DNA from: an uncultured Methylophilaceae bacterium
GTDB taxonomy: Bacteria; Pseudomonadota; Gammaproteobacteria; Burkholderiales; Methylophilaceae
Assembly: GCA_903834185.1 (NCBI GenBank)
Contig: CAILHX010000012.1
Span: forward strand, 1-64,000
Reading direction: 5' to 3'
DNA length: 64,000 nt
Position numbers and translations under genes: made by a program. Below are positions 21,176-30,659 of this stretch, piece after piece (the first letter of the stretch is position 1; every line of letters begins with the position of its first letter). The notes beneath the pieces are model-generated. The model was not told where the DNA came from. It saw only the letters and a list, made by a program, of their open reading frames with translations, and searched no databases.

Positions 21176-21580
21176 ATGGCCGTGTCCCGCCGCCGCGCCC
21201 GCCGCATGATGAACCAGATCAACGTCGTACCTTACATCGACGTGATGCTGGTGTTATTGGTGATCTTCATGGTCACTGCCCCGATGACCAACCCCGGTGT
21301 GGTCGACCTGCCGCAAGTCGGGCAAACGCTCAAGCAAGCATCGGCACCATTGGTGATTACCATCAAGACCGACAAGACCACAGAGCTTGATGGCAAATCG
21401 TTGCACCGCGACGAATTGCTGGCTGCTGTAAACGCAAGCTTGTCACGGCACCCCGATCAGGCAGTAGTGATCGCTGCCGACAAGAATGTGATCTACGACG
21501 ATGTGATGAGCATCATGGATCTGCTCAAGCAGCACAAAGTGGAAAAAGTCGGTTTACTGCTGAAACCTGCCTCCGGTTAA
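21176..21580 (+). CDS. tolR: Tol-Pal inner-membrane subunit TolR
   Basis: A 134-residue ExbD/TolR protein with one N-terminal span. The proton-path aspartate is in the membrane segment INVVPYIDVMLVLLVIFMVT, and the periplasmic domain follows. It pairs with TolQ. Spacing of three bases from tolQ and 21 bases to tolA supports an operon. Confidence 0.95.
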   Translation: MAVSRRRARRMMNQINVVPYIDVMLVLLVIFMVTAPMTNPGVVDLPQVGQTLKQASAPLVITIKTDKTTELDGKSLHRDELLAAVNASLSRHPDQAVVIAADKNVIYDDVMSIMDLLKQHKVEKVGLLLKPASG

Positions 21581-21601
21581 GGACGCCCTTAGTCTCCCCC
21601 C

Positions 21602-22459
21602 ATGATACGCGCACGAGAAAACCCCATTGCCATTCAGGCAGGCGTGCTGGCACTACTGGTGCATGGCCTGTTTTTATTTGTGATGATCTTCAGTTTCAGC
21701 TGGAAACATGTACAACCGCCGGCAGCTGCCGAAGTGGAGTTGTGGGACAGCCTGCCCCAGCCTAAAGTAGTCACTCCCACACCGGCGCCGGAAGTCAAAC
21801 CAGAACCACCGCCACCAGAAATCAAACCTGAGCCTAAAGTTGAGATCAAACCAGAACCTAAACCCGAGCCGCCGCCTGAGCCCAAAGCCGAGATTCAGGT
21901 CAAACCCAAGCCCAAGCCGGTAGAAGTAAAGAAGCCACCTAAGGAAGAGCCGAAAAAACCCGACCCTGCCATCAAGAAACAGGAAGATGAAGGGAAACGC
22001 GCGGAAGAAAAGAAACACAAAGACCAGCTTGAGCAGTTGAAAAAAGCCATGCTGCAGGACGTGCCTGACCAGGAGACGCCGCCCGCACCTGCTGTGGATA
22101 CCAAGGCACAGCAAGCGCAAAGCGCAGCAGATGCCAAACGGGCAGAAGAGATACTGGCCGCCTCAAGTGGCGTGGTGAACGAATATAAAGCAAAGATAGT
22201 GGCACAGATCAAACGCCATGTTAATCGCCAACCCTGCGGCACTGACAAGCGGGAACTGGCATATTCCATCGCCCTGATGCCCGGTGGACGTTTGAACGGC
22301 TCTCCCCATTTGATCAAGTCTAGCGGTTTGCCTGCCTGCGATGAAGCAGTGGAACGTGCCATTCTGCAGGCGCAACCTTTGCCTTTGCCGCCTCAGACGG
22401 AACTTTTTGATCAATTCCGTAATCTCAACCTGAATTTCCGCCCGAATGAAGACCAGTAA
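21602..22459 (+). CDS. tolA: Tol-Pal periplasm-spanning protein TolA
   Basis: A 285-residue protein with one N-terminal membrane anchor (about residues 12-33), a long proline/lysine/glutamate-rich stretch (about 50-130) that makes the extended arm, a helical segment, and a compact C-terminal domain with GRLNGSPHLIKSSGLPACDEAV. It transmits TolQR energy to TolB-Pal at the outer membrane. It is shorter than the enteric protein, mostly in the helical domain. Confidence 0.92.
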   Translation: MIRARENPIAIQAGVLALLVHGLFLFVMIFSFSWKHVQPPAAAEVELWDSLPQPKVVTPTPAPEVKPEPPPPEIKPEPKVEIKPEPKPEPPPEPKAEIQVKPKPKPVEVKKPPKEEPKKPDPAIKKQEDEGKRAEEKKHKDQLEQLKKAMLQDVPDQETPPAPAVDTKAQQAQSAADAKRAEEILAASSGVVNEYKAKIVAQIKRHVNRQPCGTDKRELAYSIALMPGGRLNGSPHLIKSSGLPACDEAVERAILQAQPLPLPPQTELFDQFRNLNLNFRPNEDQ

Positions 22460-22493
22460 TTTGAATGCCATGTTTTCGTCTTATAATTACAGC

Positions 22494-23756
22494 ATGTCAC
22501 GATTACTCATTCTACTTGGCCTGCTGTTACCACTGACAGTGCAGGCCGCATTGGATATTGAAATCGTCGGCGGTGCTGCACAGCAGATCCCCATCGCCGT
22601 CGTTCCTTTCACGCAATCGGCCAATCCGGCTGACAACCCCACTCTTATTATCTCAGCCGACCTGCGACGTAGCGGACTTTTCCGCCTGCTGGAAACCGGC
22701 GGCATCTCGCCACTGCCAAGAGAACTGGCCGATGTTAAATATCCTGATTGGGCAGCCCTGCAAGCGCAAGCGCTGGTCATAGGCAAGGTTGAACCAACTG
22801 GCGGTGGTCGGCTAAAAGTGAGTTTCCGTCTGCTGGACGTGCTCAAACAGGGACAATTGGCAGCGCTGGAGTATGACATCGCGCCCACGCAATTACGTCA
22901 GACATCGCACAAGATTGCCGATATCATTTACCAGAAGCTCACCGGCGAAATGGGCGTTTTTTCCACGCGCATCAGTTATGTCATCAAGCAAGGTAACCGT
23001 CAGTCCCTGATGATCGCCGATGCCGATGGCTATAACCCGCAACCCGTGCTGGCGGTAACCGAACCCATCATCTCTCCCGCTTGGTCACCGGACGGCACCA
23101 AGCTGGCGTATGTGTCGTTCGAAAAGAAAAAACCGGTGATCTACGTACAGTCACTCACCTCCGGACAACGCGTGGTATTGGCCAATTACAAAGGCAACAA
23201 CAGCGCTCCGGCCTGGTCTCCGGATGGCAGTAAACTGGCTATCGTGTTATCACTAAGCGGTAACACGCAGATATACACCATCAATGCCGACGGCACCGGG
23301 TTACAACCACTCACGCATGGCTTGACCATAGACACTGAACCGCAATGGTCACCGGATGGGAAATGGATATACTTTACTTCCGACCGAGGTGGCAGCCCGC
23401 AGATCTATCGCATACCGCCTGCTGGCGGAAATGCTCAACGCGTCACCTTCGAAGGCAGCTACAATGTGAGCCCCAGACTTTCGCCCGATAACAAGCTAAT
23501 GGCTTTTGTCAGGCGTGGAGAGAATGGCAAGTTTCAAATTTCGACACAGGAATTGGCCAGTGGTCAGGTACAGGTATTGAGTGAAACCGCGCGCGACGAA
23601 TCGCCCAGTTTTGCGCCAAATGGAAGGCTGATCATTTACGCCACTCATATCAATAACAAAGGTGTATTGTCGGTAGTATCTGCTGACGGGAAGGTAAAAC
23701 AGCGTTTTAGCGAGATTGGCGATGTGAGGGAACCCGCCTGGAGTCCCGCCAATTGA
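22494..23756 (+). CDS. tolB: Tol-Pal periplasmic beta-propeller TolB
   Basis: A 420-residue periplasmic protein. The ATG at 22494 gives a textbook signal peptide (MSRLLILLGLLLPLTVQAA); in-frame ATGs at 22446 and 22470 would add a short hydrophilic leader and cannot be ruled out. The mature part has an N-terminal alpha/beta domain and a six-bladed propeller marked by repeated SPDGTKLAYVS-like motifs (PAWSPDG, PQWSPDG, PRLSPDN). It binds Pal and TolA at the outer membrane. Confidence 0.94.
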   Translation: MSRLLILLGLLLPLTVQAALDIEIVGGAAQQIPIAVVPFTQSANPADNPTLIISADLRRSGLFRLLETGGISPLPRELADVKYPDWAALQAQALVIGKVEPTGGGRLKVSFRLLDVLKQGQLAALEYDIAPTQLRQTSHKIADIIYQKLTGEMGVFSTRISYVIKQGNRQSLMIADADGYNPQPVLAVTEPIISPAWSPDGTKLAYVSFEKKKPVIYVQSLTSGQRVVLANYKGNNSAPAWSPDGSKLAIVLSLSGNTQIYTINADGTGLQPLTHGLTIDTEPQWSPDGKWIYFTSDRGGSPQIYRIPPAGGNAQRVTFEGSYNVSPRLSPDNKLMAFVRRGENGKFQISTQELASGQVQVLSETARDESPSFAPNGRLIIYATHINNKGVLSVVSADGKVKQRFSEIGDVREPAWSPAN

Positions 23757-23791
23757 TTTTAGTTTGTAAACTATAGATGAGGAGATAAACA

Positions 23792-24361
23792 ATGAATAAG
23801 AAATTTGCGATCAGTGTCATCATCACCCTATTCTTGGCTGCTTGTGCCAGCAAACCCATAGAAGAACCCAAGGCGCCTACGACTGATAACAGCCCGCCAG
23901 CTGCTACTGCGCCCGCACCTGCGCCAGCCTCATCATCTGACAGTTCAAGCAGCAGCACAACCAGTGCTGACACCATGGCTGCGCCTAAAGCTGAGCTCAA
24001 TCCGCTCAAGGATCCTAACAATATTCTGTCCACCCGCAGTATTTTCTTTGACTACGACAAGGATGAAGTGAAGAGCGAGTATCGTGCCCTGGTGGAAGCT
24101 CACGCCAAATATCTGGTAGCGCACCCTAACGCCAAACTGGTGTTGCAAGGTAACGCCGACGATAGAGGCAGCCGTGAATACAATCTGGCACTGGGTCAAC
24201 GTCGTTCAGTCGCAGTGAGAAAAGTTTTGAATGCACTCGGCGCCAGCGATACGCAAATCGAAACCATCAGCTATGGTAAGGAAAAACAACGTTGCAGCGA
24301 TCAGACCGAAGCGTGCTGGGCTCAGAACCGCCGCGTTGATATCGTTTACGAAGGTGAATAA
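23792..24361 (+). CDS. pal: Peptidoglycan-associated lipoprotein Pal
   Basis: A 189-residue OmpA-like lipoprotein. The lipobox is LAAC at about residues 15-18, followed by an alanine/proline/serine-rich linker and the OmpA C-terminal domain with the peptidoglycan-binding NADDRGSREYNLALGQRR. It anchors the outer membrane to the wall and is part of the Tol system. AGGAG precedes the start. The stop abuts the start of cpoB. Confidence 0.96.
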   Translation: MNKKFAISVIITLFLAACASKPIEEPKAPTTDNSPPAATAPAPAPASSSDSSSSSTTSADTMAAPKAELNPLKDPNNILSTRSIFFDYDKDEVKSEYRALVEAHAKYLVAHPNAKLVLQGNADDRGSREYNLALGQRRSVAVRKVLNALGASDTQIETISYGKEKQRCSDQTEACWAQNRRVDIVYEGE

Positions 24362-25276
24362 GTGCAGTTAAACAAGTTTTTACTTTGTATCGTGTTGTTA
24401 CTGGGCGGCGTAAATGCCGCCCAGGCTACTCTGTTTGGCGATGATGAGGCCAGAGCAAAGATCATCGAACAGCAAAAACAGATTTTGCAACTGCAATCAC
24501 AGGTTCAGGCACTGCAAGGCAAGCTCGACGATGAGCAAAAGCAGCGCAGTGCCCTGGAAGCGCGCCTAGCCACACTGGAAGGTCAACTCAAGAATCAAAG
24601 CCTGGAAATGCTGAATCAGATCGACCAGCAAACGGCTGAGATCAGTCAGATCAAAGGCCAGTTGGAAGTGGTGATGCACGATCAGGAAAATTCGCAACAG
24701 CAGCAGCACGATGTGTATGGCGATCTGGATGCACGGCTGCAGAAACTGGAAAAAGCAGCTGCGGACAGTTCGGCCAAAACAGCCGCCCCATCAGTAGCCG
24801 CGGTACCGGTAACTCCGGCAACATCTGATGCGAGTGCACCACCCGTTACACCAGCGCCTGCCCCAGCACCGGCGGATAATGCCGCTGAAGAGAATAAAGC
24901 CTATGAAGCTGCGCATGCCTATTTCAAGGCCGGAAATTACGGGCAATCTTCCAGCGCTTTCGAGAAATTTGTGGATACCTACCCCAACAGCAAGCTGGCG
25001 GGCAACGCACAATACTGGTTAGGCTATGCCAAGTTCTCCCAGCACGATTACAAGGGTGCGATCAGCGCCCAGCAAAAATTGATCAAGCAGTACCCGGATC
25101 ACCCCAAAGCCCCTGATGCCATGTATAACATCGCCAACAGCCAGATCCAGCTTTCCGATCTCGATAGTGCACGGCAAACGCTGAAAGCACTGGTCGCAAA
25201 ATATCCTATTTCAGAAGCTGCTGGCTTGTCCAAAAAGCGCTTGGCGCAGCTGGAAGCTCTCAAAACAAAAAACTAG
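24362..25276 (+). CDS. cpoB: Cell division coordinator CpoB (YbgF)
   Basis: A 304-residue periplasmic protein with an N-terminal signal sequence (LLCIVLLLGGVNAAQA), a long trimerising coiled coil (about residues 30-120), an alanine/proline linker, and a C-terminal TPR region (about 180-300, AYEAAHAYFKAGNYGQSSSA and following repeats). CpoB links PBP1B activity to the Tol machine during division. GTG start directly after the pal stop. Confidence 0.92.
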   Translation: MQLNKFLLCIVLLLGGVNAAQATLFGDDEARAKIIEQQKQILQLQSQVQALQGKLDDEQKQRSALEARLATLEGQLKNQSLEMLNQIDQQTAEISQIKGQLEVVMHDQENSQQQQHDVYGDLDARLQKLEKAAADSSAKTAAPSVAAVPVTPATSDASAPPVTPAPAPAPADNAAEENKAYEAAHAYFKAGNYGQSSSAFEKFVDTYPNSKLAGNAQYWLGYAKFSQHDYKGAISAQQKLIKQYPDHPKAPDAMYNIANSQIQLSDLDSARQTLKALVAKYPISEAAGLSKKRLAQLEALKTKN

Positions 25277-25302
25277 CGCGCTCTGCTTAGGTTGTAACTA
25301 CC

Positions 25303-25941
25303 TTGTCTATCAAAATCCATGAAATATTTTTCTCCATTCAGGGAGAAGCTTCACGCGTGGGCCTGCCCACAGTCTTCGTACGCCTGACCGGCTGCCCGCT
25401 ACGTTGCGGCTATTGCGATACTGCTTATGCATTTCACGGCGGGGACTTGTTCTCTGTGGAGGAGATTGTGAAGCAAGTTGCCAATTTTGGCGTGAAGCGC
25501 GTCACCGTAACCGGCGGCGAGCCATTGGCACAAAAAGAATGCCTGGTATTACTCAAAACCTTGTGCGATCAGGACTACGACGTTTCGCTGGAGACCAGTG
25601 GCGCGATGGATATCACGCATGTGGATGACAGAGTCGCCATCATTCTGGATGTGAAAACTCCCGGTTCCGGAGAAGTGAGCAAGAACCTCTGGTCTAATAT
25701 CCCGCTGCTCAAAGCCAAGGATGAGGTTAAATTTGTACTCTGCGATCAGGCGGATTACGCATGGGCCAAACAAGTGCTGAGCGAGCATGGTATCCATCAG
25801 CTATGCCCGGTATTATTCTCTCCCGTTTATGGTCAACTACAACCGCACGATCTGGCAGAATGGATATTGGCGGATAAATTACAGGTAAGGCTACAAATAC
25901 AGCTACACAAAGTATTATGGGGCGAAGTTGCAGGAAAATAA
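25303..25941 (+). CDS. queE: 7-carboxy-7-deazaguanine synthase QueE
   Basis: A 212-residue radical SAM enzyme making 7-carboxy-7-deazaguanine for queuosine. The cluster motif is [31 protein letters not shown] and VTGGEPLAQ are family marks. The start is TTG at 25303, with no better codon upstream of the conserved [11 protein letters not shown]. It lies four bases ahead of queC and follows cpoB by 26 bases, a standard betaproteobacterial order. Confidence 0.95.
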   Translation: MSIKIHEIFFSIQGEASRVGLPTVFVRLTGCPLRCGYCDTAYAFHGGDLFSVEEIVKQVANFGVKRVTVTGGEPLAQKECLVLLKTLCDQDYDVSLETSGAMDITHVDDRVAIILDVKTPGSGEVSKNLWSNIPLLKAKDEVKFVLCDQADYAWAKQVLSEHGIHQLCPVLFSPVYGQLQPHDLAEWILADKLQVRLQIQLHKVLWGEVAGK

Positions 25942-25945
25942 GGGT

Positions 25946-26614
25946 ATGAAAAAAGCGGTTGTTCTTCTTTCCGGCGGGCTCGATTCCGCCACCGTATTGG
26001 CCATCGCCAAATCCGAAGGCTACGACTGCTATTGCCTCAGTCTGGATTATCATCAACGCCACATCGCCGAGCTGCAGGCCGCCAAGCGTGTTGCACAAGA
26101 ACTGGGCGCGACCGAGCATCGCATCTTTCAGCTTGATCTATCCACCTTTGGCGGCTCTGCACTTACTGATAACAGTATCGCGGTGCCGCAAGCACCCAGC
26201 GCCGGCATCCCCATCACCTATGTTCCTGCCCGCAATACCATCATGCTGTCACTGGCAATGGCCTGGGCCGAGGTATTAGGCGCTTACGATATTTTTATCG
26301 GCGTGAACGCACTTGATTATTCCGGTTACCCGGACTGCCGGGGTGAATACATCAAGGCTTTTGAACACATGGCGAATCTGGCGACCAAAAGTGCGGTGGA
26401 AGGTCATCCTCTTGCCTTGCATACGCCACTGATAGACTTGTCCAAAGCCGAGATCATCAGACGCGGCACACAACTCGGAGTAGACTACAGCACCACTGTT
26501 TCCTGCTATCAGGCAAATGCTGACGGCCTGGCCTGCGGCATGTGCGATTCCTGCCGCCTCAGACGTGATGGTTTTGCCGCTGCCGGTATGCTGGATCAGA
26601 CACTTTATGCCTGA
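25946..26614 (+). CDS. queC: 7-cyano-7-deazaguanine synthase QueC
   Basis: A 222-residue ATP-dependent enzyme converting carboxydeazaguanine to preQ0. The PP-loop [11 protein letters not shown] is at residue 9, and the zinc site is [20 protein letters not shown] near the C-terminus. The ATG at 25946 is preceded by AAGGG. It works directly after QueE in queuosine synthesis. Confidence 0.96.
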   Translation: MKKAVVLLSGGLDSATVLAIAKSEGYDCYCLSLDYHQRHIAELQAAKRVAQELGATEHRIFQLDLSTFGGSALTDNSIAVPQAPSAGIPITYVPARNTIMLSLAMAWAEVLGAYDIFIGVNALDYSGYPDCRGEYIKAFEHMANLATKSAVEGHPLALHTPLIDLSKAEIIRRGTQLGVDYSTTVSCYQANADGLACGMCDSCRLRRDGFAAAGMLDQTLYA

Positions 26615-26707
26615 TGCAATATAGGCATCCCGATATTTTTTGCCTAAGCAGTAAAAAATCAAGTAAAATCCGCGCTTTTCCTTTTTCGGCATAAATAGAG
26701 AAAACAC

Positions 26708-27172
26708 ATGGTTATCATTCGTTTAGCTCGTGGTGGCGCTAAGAAGCGCCCTTTTTACAGTGTAGTGGTAGCGGATTCGCGCAATCGTCGCGACGGCAGA
26801 TTCATCGAACGTGTGGGTTTTTACGACCCGTTGGCCAAAGATGGTGTTGATGGCCTGCGTCTGGATGGCGAACGCATCAAGCACTGGCAAAGTAATGGCG
26901 CATTGCTGTCTGATTGCGTAGCGCGTCTGGTCAAGCAAGAAGCCAAGGGCCCTGAGGCTGCAAAAGCAGCGAAAGAAAAGGCAGCTGCAAAAGTAGCTGC
27001 TGCCGCTGCAGCAAAACTCGCAGCAGCTGAAGCTGAAGCCAAGGCCGCTGAAAAAGCTGCCAAGGAACAGGAAGCCGCTGACGCGAAAGCAGCCGCAGAA
27101 GCTGCGGCTGCTGAGCCAGCGCCTGCTGCTGAAGCCGAGCCTGTAGCAGACGCTCCCGCAGCTGACGCTTAA
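26708..27172 (+). CDS. rpsP: Ribosomal protein S16 with a long alanine-rich C-terminal extension
   Basis: A 154-residue S16. The first 80 or so residues ([45 protein letters not shown]) are the ordinary protein of the small subunit. Residues about 85-154 are a low-complexity tail of Ala, Glu and Lys that becomes Pro/Ala/Glu-rich, roughly doubling the usual length of 80-90. The reading frame is continuous. First gene of rpsP-rimM-trmD-rplS. Confidence 0.95.
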   Translation: MVIIRLARGGAKKRPFYSVVVADSRNRRDGRFIERVGFYDPLAKDGVDGLRLDGERIKHWQSNGALLSDCVARLVKQEAKGPEAAKAAKEKAAAKVAAAAAAKLAAAEAEAKAAEKAAKEQEAADAKAAAEAAAAEPAPAAEAEPVADAPAADA

Positions 27173-27190
27173 TTGTCCACCTTCGGGTGA

Positions 27191-27727
27191 GTGGCTGGCG
27201 TGAGCAAAGCCCTGGCAGATATGGTAGTAATGGGACGGATTGCCGTGCCCTATGGCGTGCAAGGCTGGGTAAAGATCCAGACTTTTACCCAGGAGTTGGA
27301 CAGCTTGCTGGATTATCCGGATTGGTATCTGGGTAAGAGCGAGGACCGAAACTGGCAAGAGCGCGAAGTAATAGAGGCGCGCATTCATAGTAACTCGCTG
27401 ATCGCCAAATTCGCCGGTTGCGATGATAGAAATGCTGCATTTGCACTTAAAGGCCAGGAGATTGCGGTACCCCGCGATGATTTGCCGGCAGCAGAGGAAG
27501 ATGAATACTACTGGTCTGATCTGGTTGGGCTGCAGGTGTATAACCTGGACAGCTTACATTTCGGGCAGGTGCAAGGATTATTAGCCACAGGCGCAAACGA
27601 TGTACTGGTGGTAAAAAGTGAAGGCGGCCCGCAACGGCTGGTTCCCTTCACTAATGATGCGATCAGGGAAGTGGATCTGGCGGCCGGGAAGTTGTTGGTG
27701 GATTGGCCGGCAGATTGGGATAACTGA
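27191..27727 (+). CDS. rimM: Ribosome maturation factor RimM
   Basis: A 178-residue 30S assembly factor that binds S19 and helps mature the head of the small subunit. The N-terminal RimM domain carries [17 protein letters not shown] and the C-terminal PRC-barrel carries [13 protein letters not shown] and [13 protein letters not shown] codons at 27191 and 27200 are both possible starts. It is nineteen bases after rpsP and six bases before trmD. Confidence 0.94.
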   Translation: MAGVSKALADMVVMGRIAVPYGVQGWVKIQTFTQELDSLLDYPDWYLGKSEDRNWQEREVIEARIHSNSLIAKFAGCDDRNAAFALKGQEIAVPRDDLPAAEEDEYYWSDLVGLQVYNLDSLHFGQVQGLLATGANDVLVVKSEGGPQRLVPFTNDAIREVDLAAGKLLVDWPADWDN

Positions 27728-27732
27728 GTCTG

Positions 27733-28512
27733 ATGACTAACTTTGATGTCATCACACTGTTCCCGCAGATGTTCGATGCGCTAAGTCAGCATGGCATTAC
27801 GGCACGCGCATTAGACAAAGGTTTGTATAACATGACGTTGTGGAATCCGCGTGATTTCACATCGGACCCGCGCAAGACAGTAGATGACAGGCCTTTTGGC
27901 GGCGGCCCCGGCATGGTGATGATGGCCGAACCGCTGGAACAGGCGATCATGGCTGCAAAACAGCGGCAGCAACAAGCCGGGTTGCCGGCGAGCAAGGTGA
28001 TACACCTGTCGCCGCAAGGCAAAACACTCACGCACCAGATGGTGCTGGAACTGGCAGAACTGGTACAAGTACAACAGGCAGGCTTGATATTGCTGACCAG
28101 CCGCTATGAAGGGGTGGATGAACGTCTGATCAAGCGTCAGGTGGATGAAGAGATCTCCATCGGCGACTATGTATTATCAGGCGGTGAGATACCGGCGATG
28201 GTACTGATAGATGCAGTGGTCAGGCAATTGCCGGGCGCGCTGGGCGATGCAGATTCCGCCGCGCAGGATTCTTTTGTGGACGGCCTGCTGGATTGCCCGC
28301 ACTACACGCGGCCTGAGCATTATGAAAATGAAGGTGTGCCGGAGGTATTACTTTCGGGTCACCATGAAGAGATTCGTCGTTGGCGCTTGAAACAGGCGCT
28401 GGCGCGAACAAGGGCAAAGCGCCCTGATCTGCTGCTAAACCGGCAGTTGACTAAAGAGGAGTCTCGGCTACTCGCAGAGATCGAGCAGGAACAAGGCTCC
28501 GTATTAAAATAG
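27733..28512 (+). CDS. trmD: tRNA (guanine37-N1)-methyltransferase TrmD
   Basis: A 259-residue SPOUT methyltransferase that modifies G37 next to the anticodon and prevents frameshifting. The knotted S-adenosylmethionine site includes [14 protein letters not shown] and [20 protein letters not shown]. Length is normal. It is flanked by rimM and rplS as in most bacteria. Confidence 0.97.
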   Translation: MTNFDVITLFPQMFDALSQHGITARALDKGLYNMTLWNPRDFTSDPRKTVDDRPFGGGPGMVMMAEPLEQAIMAAKQRQQQAGLPASKVIHLSPQGKTLTHQMVLELAELVQVQQAGLILLTSRYEGVDERLIKRQVDEEISIGDYVLSGGEIPAMVLIDAVVRQLPGALGDADSAAQDSFVDGLLDCPHYTRPEHYENEGVPEVLLSGHHEEIRRWRLKQALARTRAKRPDLLLNRQLTKEESRLLAEIEQEQGSVLK

Positions 28513-28536
28513 AAGTCATATAGAAGGAGTATCAAG

Positions 28537-28929
28537 ATGGACATTATCAAGCAATTAGAGCAGGAAGAAATGGCTCGCCTGGCCAAGAACATCCCCAATT
28601 TCGGCCCCGGTGATACCGTAATCGTTGGCGTAAATGTGGTGGAAGGTACCCGCAAGCGCGTACAGGCCTATGAAGGTGTAGTGATCGCCAAGCGCAATCG
28701 CGGCCTGAATTCCAGCTTCATCGTGCGCAAGATTTCATCCGGTGAAGGCGTGGAACGTACTTTCCAAACCTACTCACCGCTGATTGCCAGCATCGAACTG
28801 AAGCGTCGTGGCGATGTCCGCCGCGCCAAGCTGTATTATCTGCGTGATCGTTCCGGTAAATCGGCACGTATCAAGGAAAAGCTGCAAGCGCGTGATAAAG
28901 AGGTATTGGCCCCAGAAGCAGGTCAATAA
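28537..28929 (+). CDS. rplS: Ribosomal protein L19
   Basis: A 130-residue large-subunit protein at the interface with the small subunit. [21 protein letters not shown] and [26 protein letters not shown] are diagnostic. A good AGAAGGAG precedes the ATG. It ends the operon, 21 bases before a strong hairpin. Confidence 0.97.
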   Translation: MDIIKQLEQEEMARLAKNIPNFGPGDTVIVGVNVVEGTRKRVQAYEGVVIAKRNRGLNSSFIVRKISSGEGVERTFQTYSPLIASIELKRRGDVRRAKLYYLRDRSGKSARIKEKLQARDKEVLAPEAGQ

Positions 28930-28949
28930 AGCCTTTGTTGATCTGAATA

Positions 28950-28999
28950 GAATACCCAATAAAAAACCCGCTAAGCGCGGGTTTTTTATTGGGTATTCT
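28950..28999. terminator. Bidirectional terminator between rplS and pqqA
   Basis: A long inverted repeat with arms GAATACCCAATAAAAAACCCGC (22 bases) and the matching right arm around a five-base loop. The GC-rich tip flanked by A6 and T6 tracts will terminate transcription from either side, closing the rplS operon on the plus strand and the pqqA transcript on the minus strand. Confidence 0.9.
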
Positions 29000-29036
29000 C
29001 ATGGAGATGAGAAATTTCTGATATTGCAACCTTGTC

Positions 29037-29108
29037 TTAGCGATTGCAAACGTACATGGTTACTTCAAAGCCAAAACGCATTTCGGTAGCAGCTGGTTTG
29101 GTCCACAT
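29037..29108 (-). CDS. pqqA: PQQ precursor peptide PqqA (orphan)
   Basis: A 23-residue peptide, [20 protein letters not shown] followed by CNR, matching the PqqA consensus. Glu15 and Tyr19 in EVTMY are the two residues that PqqE cross-links and that become the PQQ backbone. AAGGAG sits eight bases before the ATG. No pqqB, C, D or E gene is adjacent: a bidirectional terminator follows 38 bases later. The peptide supplies the cofactor of quinoprotein dehydrogenases such as XoxF at 50306. Too short for ordinary gene finders, but the match spans the whole peptide. Confidence 0.93.
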   Translation of the reverse strand: MWTKPAATEMRFGFEVTMYVCNR

Positions 29109-29274
29109 GATGTATCTCCTTAAAATTATACGGTTTCGAATGTTTACTGCCTTGCCACGCTTCACACTATAGACCTCTGGTTTGCATAAATATTGACCTT
29201 AGCCATGAATGAAGGCTGGTGAATATCATGAGTATGGTCTGGTGCTTATGCTGGCAAGGGGCTAGTATATTGAT

Positions 29275-29751
29275 ATGAATACTGAGGTTGAATATCAGGC
29301 CTGCATGCCCTTTTCTGCCATCTCCCTGGGCATACGCTGCAGCAATAGTGCGCTGCTGGGCATCGATTTCCTGCCGCATGATGCCCCTGTCATCGCACCC
29401 GCGAATGCCTTCGCCCACCACATATGCCGAATATTGAATGACTATCTGCAGCAGCCGTCACAAGCTCTGGATGTTGACCTCATTGCCCATGGCACCGCCT
29501 TTCAGCAACGCGTGTGGCAGGAGATACGCCGTATTCCGATGGGGCACACCATCACTTACGGCGAACTGGCAAAGCGCATTCGGTCAGGCCCGCGTGCGGT
29601 CGCCAATGCCTGTGGAGCAAACAGGATCCCGCTAATCATTCCCTGCCATCGCGTGGTCGCCAGCAACGGTATCGGCGGCTTCATGCAGGGCATGCGGAAC
29701 TATGCACTGCATATAAAACGCTGGCTGCTCTCGCACGAAGGCGCCCTGTAA
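29275..29751 (+). CDS. ogt: Methylated-DNA--protein-cysteine methyltransferase
   Basis: A 158-residue suicide repair protein that removes methyl groups from O6-methylguanine. The acceptor cysteine is Cys124 in IPCHRVV, with the DNA-binding FQQRVWQEIRRIPMGHTITYGELA upstream. The N-terminal ribonuclease-like domain is reduced, as usual in the Ogt type. It ends eight bases before xerD. Confidence 0.93.
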   Translation: MNTEVEYQACMPFSAISLGIRCSNSALLGIDFLPHDAPVIAPANAFAHHICRILNDYLQQPSQALDVDLIAHGTAFQQRVWQEIRRIPMGHTITYGELAKRIRSGPRAVANACGANRIPLIIPCHRVVASNGIGGFMQGMRNYALHIKRWLLSHEGAL

Positions 29752-29759
29752 ATAGCATT

Positions 29760-30653
29760 ATGAAAGAATCGCACCAGGGCCTGCTCGATGAGTTCGCCGA
29801 CCGCCTGTGGCTGGAAGAAGGCCTGGCAAGAAACACACTGGAAAGTTACAGACGCGACCTGAGCCAGTTTGCCGAGTGGCTGGAAAAACACGGTAGTGAA
29901 ATGATCACCGTCACCCGCACCGATCTTGAAGGCTATCTCGCCTACAAAAATCCTCATTCCAAACCACGCAGCATAGGCCGTCTGATCGCCAGCTTGCGCC
30001 GTTTCTACCGGTATCTGTTACGCGAAAACCTGATCAGCGAAGACCCCACGCTACAGCTCGATTCTCCCAAACTGCCGCGCAGCCTGCCAAAAAGCCTGAC
30101 CGAGGAGGAAGTGGAAGCCCTGCTCAACCAGCCGGATCAAAATGAGATGCTGGGGCTGAGAGACCGTGCAATGCTGGAAATGCTCTATGCCACCGGCTTG
30201 CGCGTCTCGGAGCTGGTCAACATCAAGGTCGCCGAAGTGAGCTTGAATGAAGGCGTGGTGCGCGCCACCGGCAAAGGCAGCAAGACTAGACTCGTGCCGT
30301 TAGGTGAAGAGTCTCTGGACTGGATCGCGCGCTATATAAAAGAAGCACGCCCGCAGATACTGGATGGCCAGGTATCGGACAGCATGTTCGTCACCCAACG
30401 AGGCGGTGCCATGACGCGCCAGGCATTCTGGTACCTGATCAAACGTCACGCCAAACTGGCGGGGATACAAAAACACCTGTCGCCGCATGTGCTGCGCCAT
30501 GCCTTCGCCACGCATTTACTCAATCATGGGGCAGATTTGCGGGTGGTGCAGATGCTGCTGGGACATGCGGATATCTCAACGACGCAGATCTATACCCATG
30601 TGGCACGAGAACGTTTGAAGTCGTTACACGCAATGCATCATCCGCGAGGTTAA
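29760..30653 (+). CDS. xerD: Tyrosine recombinase XerD
   Basis: A 297-residue site-specific recombinase that resolves chromosome dimers at dif with XerC. The ATG at 29760 gives the usual N-terminus (SAM-like domain, residues 1-100). Catalytic residues are Arg in ATGLRVSELVNI, the HVLRHAFATHLL pair, His in LLGHADIST, and Tyr in TQIYTHV. The housekeeping recombinase, not an element integrase; it is 7 kb from the island. Confidence 0.95.
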   Translation: MKESHQGLLDEFADRLWLEEGLARNTLESYRRDLSQFAEWLEKHGSEMITVTRTDLEGYLAYKNPHSKPRSIGRLIASLRRFYRYLLRENLISEDPTLQLDSPKLPRSLPKSLTEEEVEALLNQPDQNEMLGLRDRAMLEMLYATGLRVSELVNIKVAEVSLNEGVVRATGKGSKTRLVPLGEESLDWIARYIKEARPQILDGQVSDSMFVTQRGGAMTRQAFWYLIKRHAKLAGIQKHLSPHVLRHAFATHLLNHGADLRVVQMLLGHADISTTQIYTHVARERLKSLHAMHHPRG

Positions 30654-30659
30654 TAATCG

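Noticed and set aside
29514-30653. Long 379-codon version of xerD
   Set aside because: The upstream extension lies in another frame of ogt; the ATG at 29760 gives a normal XerD.
29760-30653. xerD as the integrase of the tRNA-Ile elements
   Set aside because: It is the housekeeping recombinase by sequence and lies outside the repeats.
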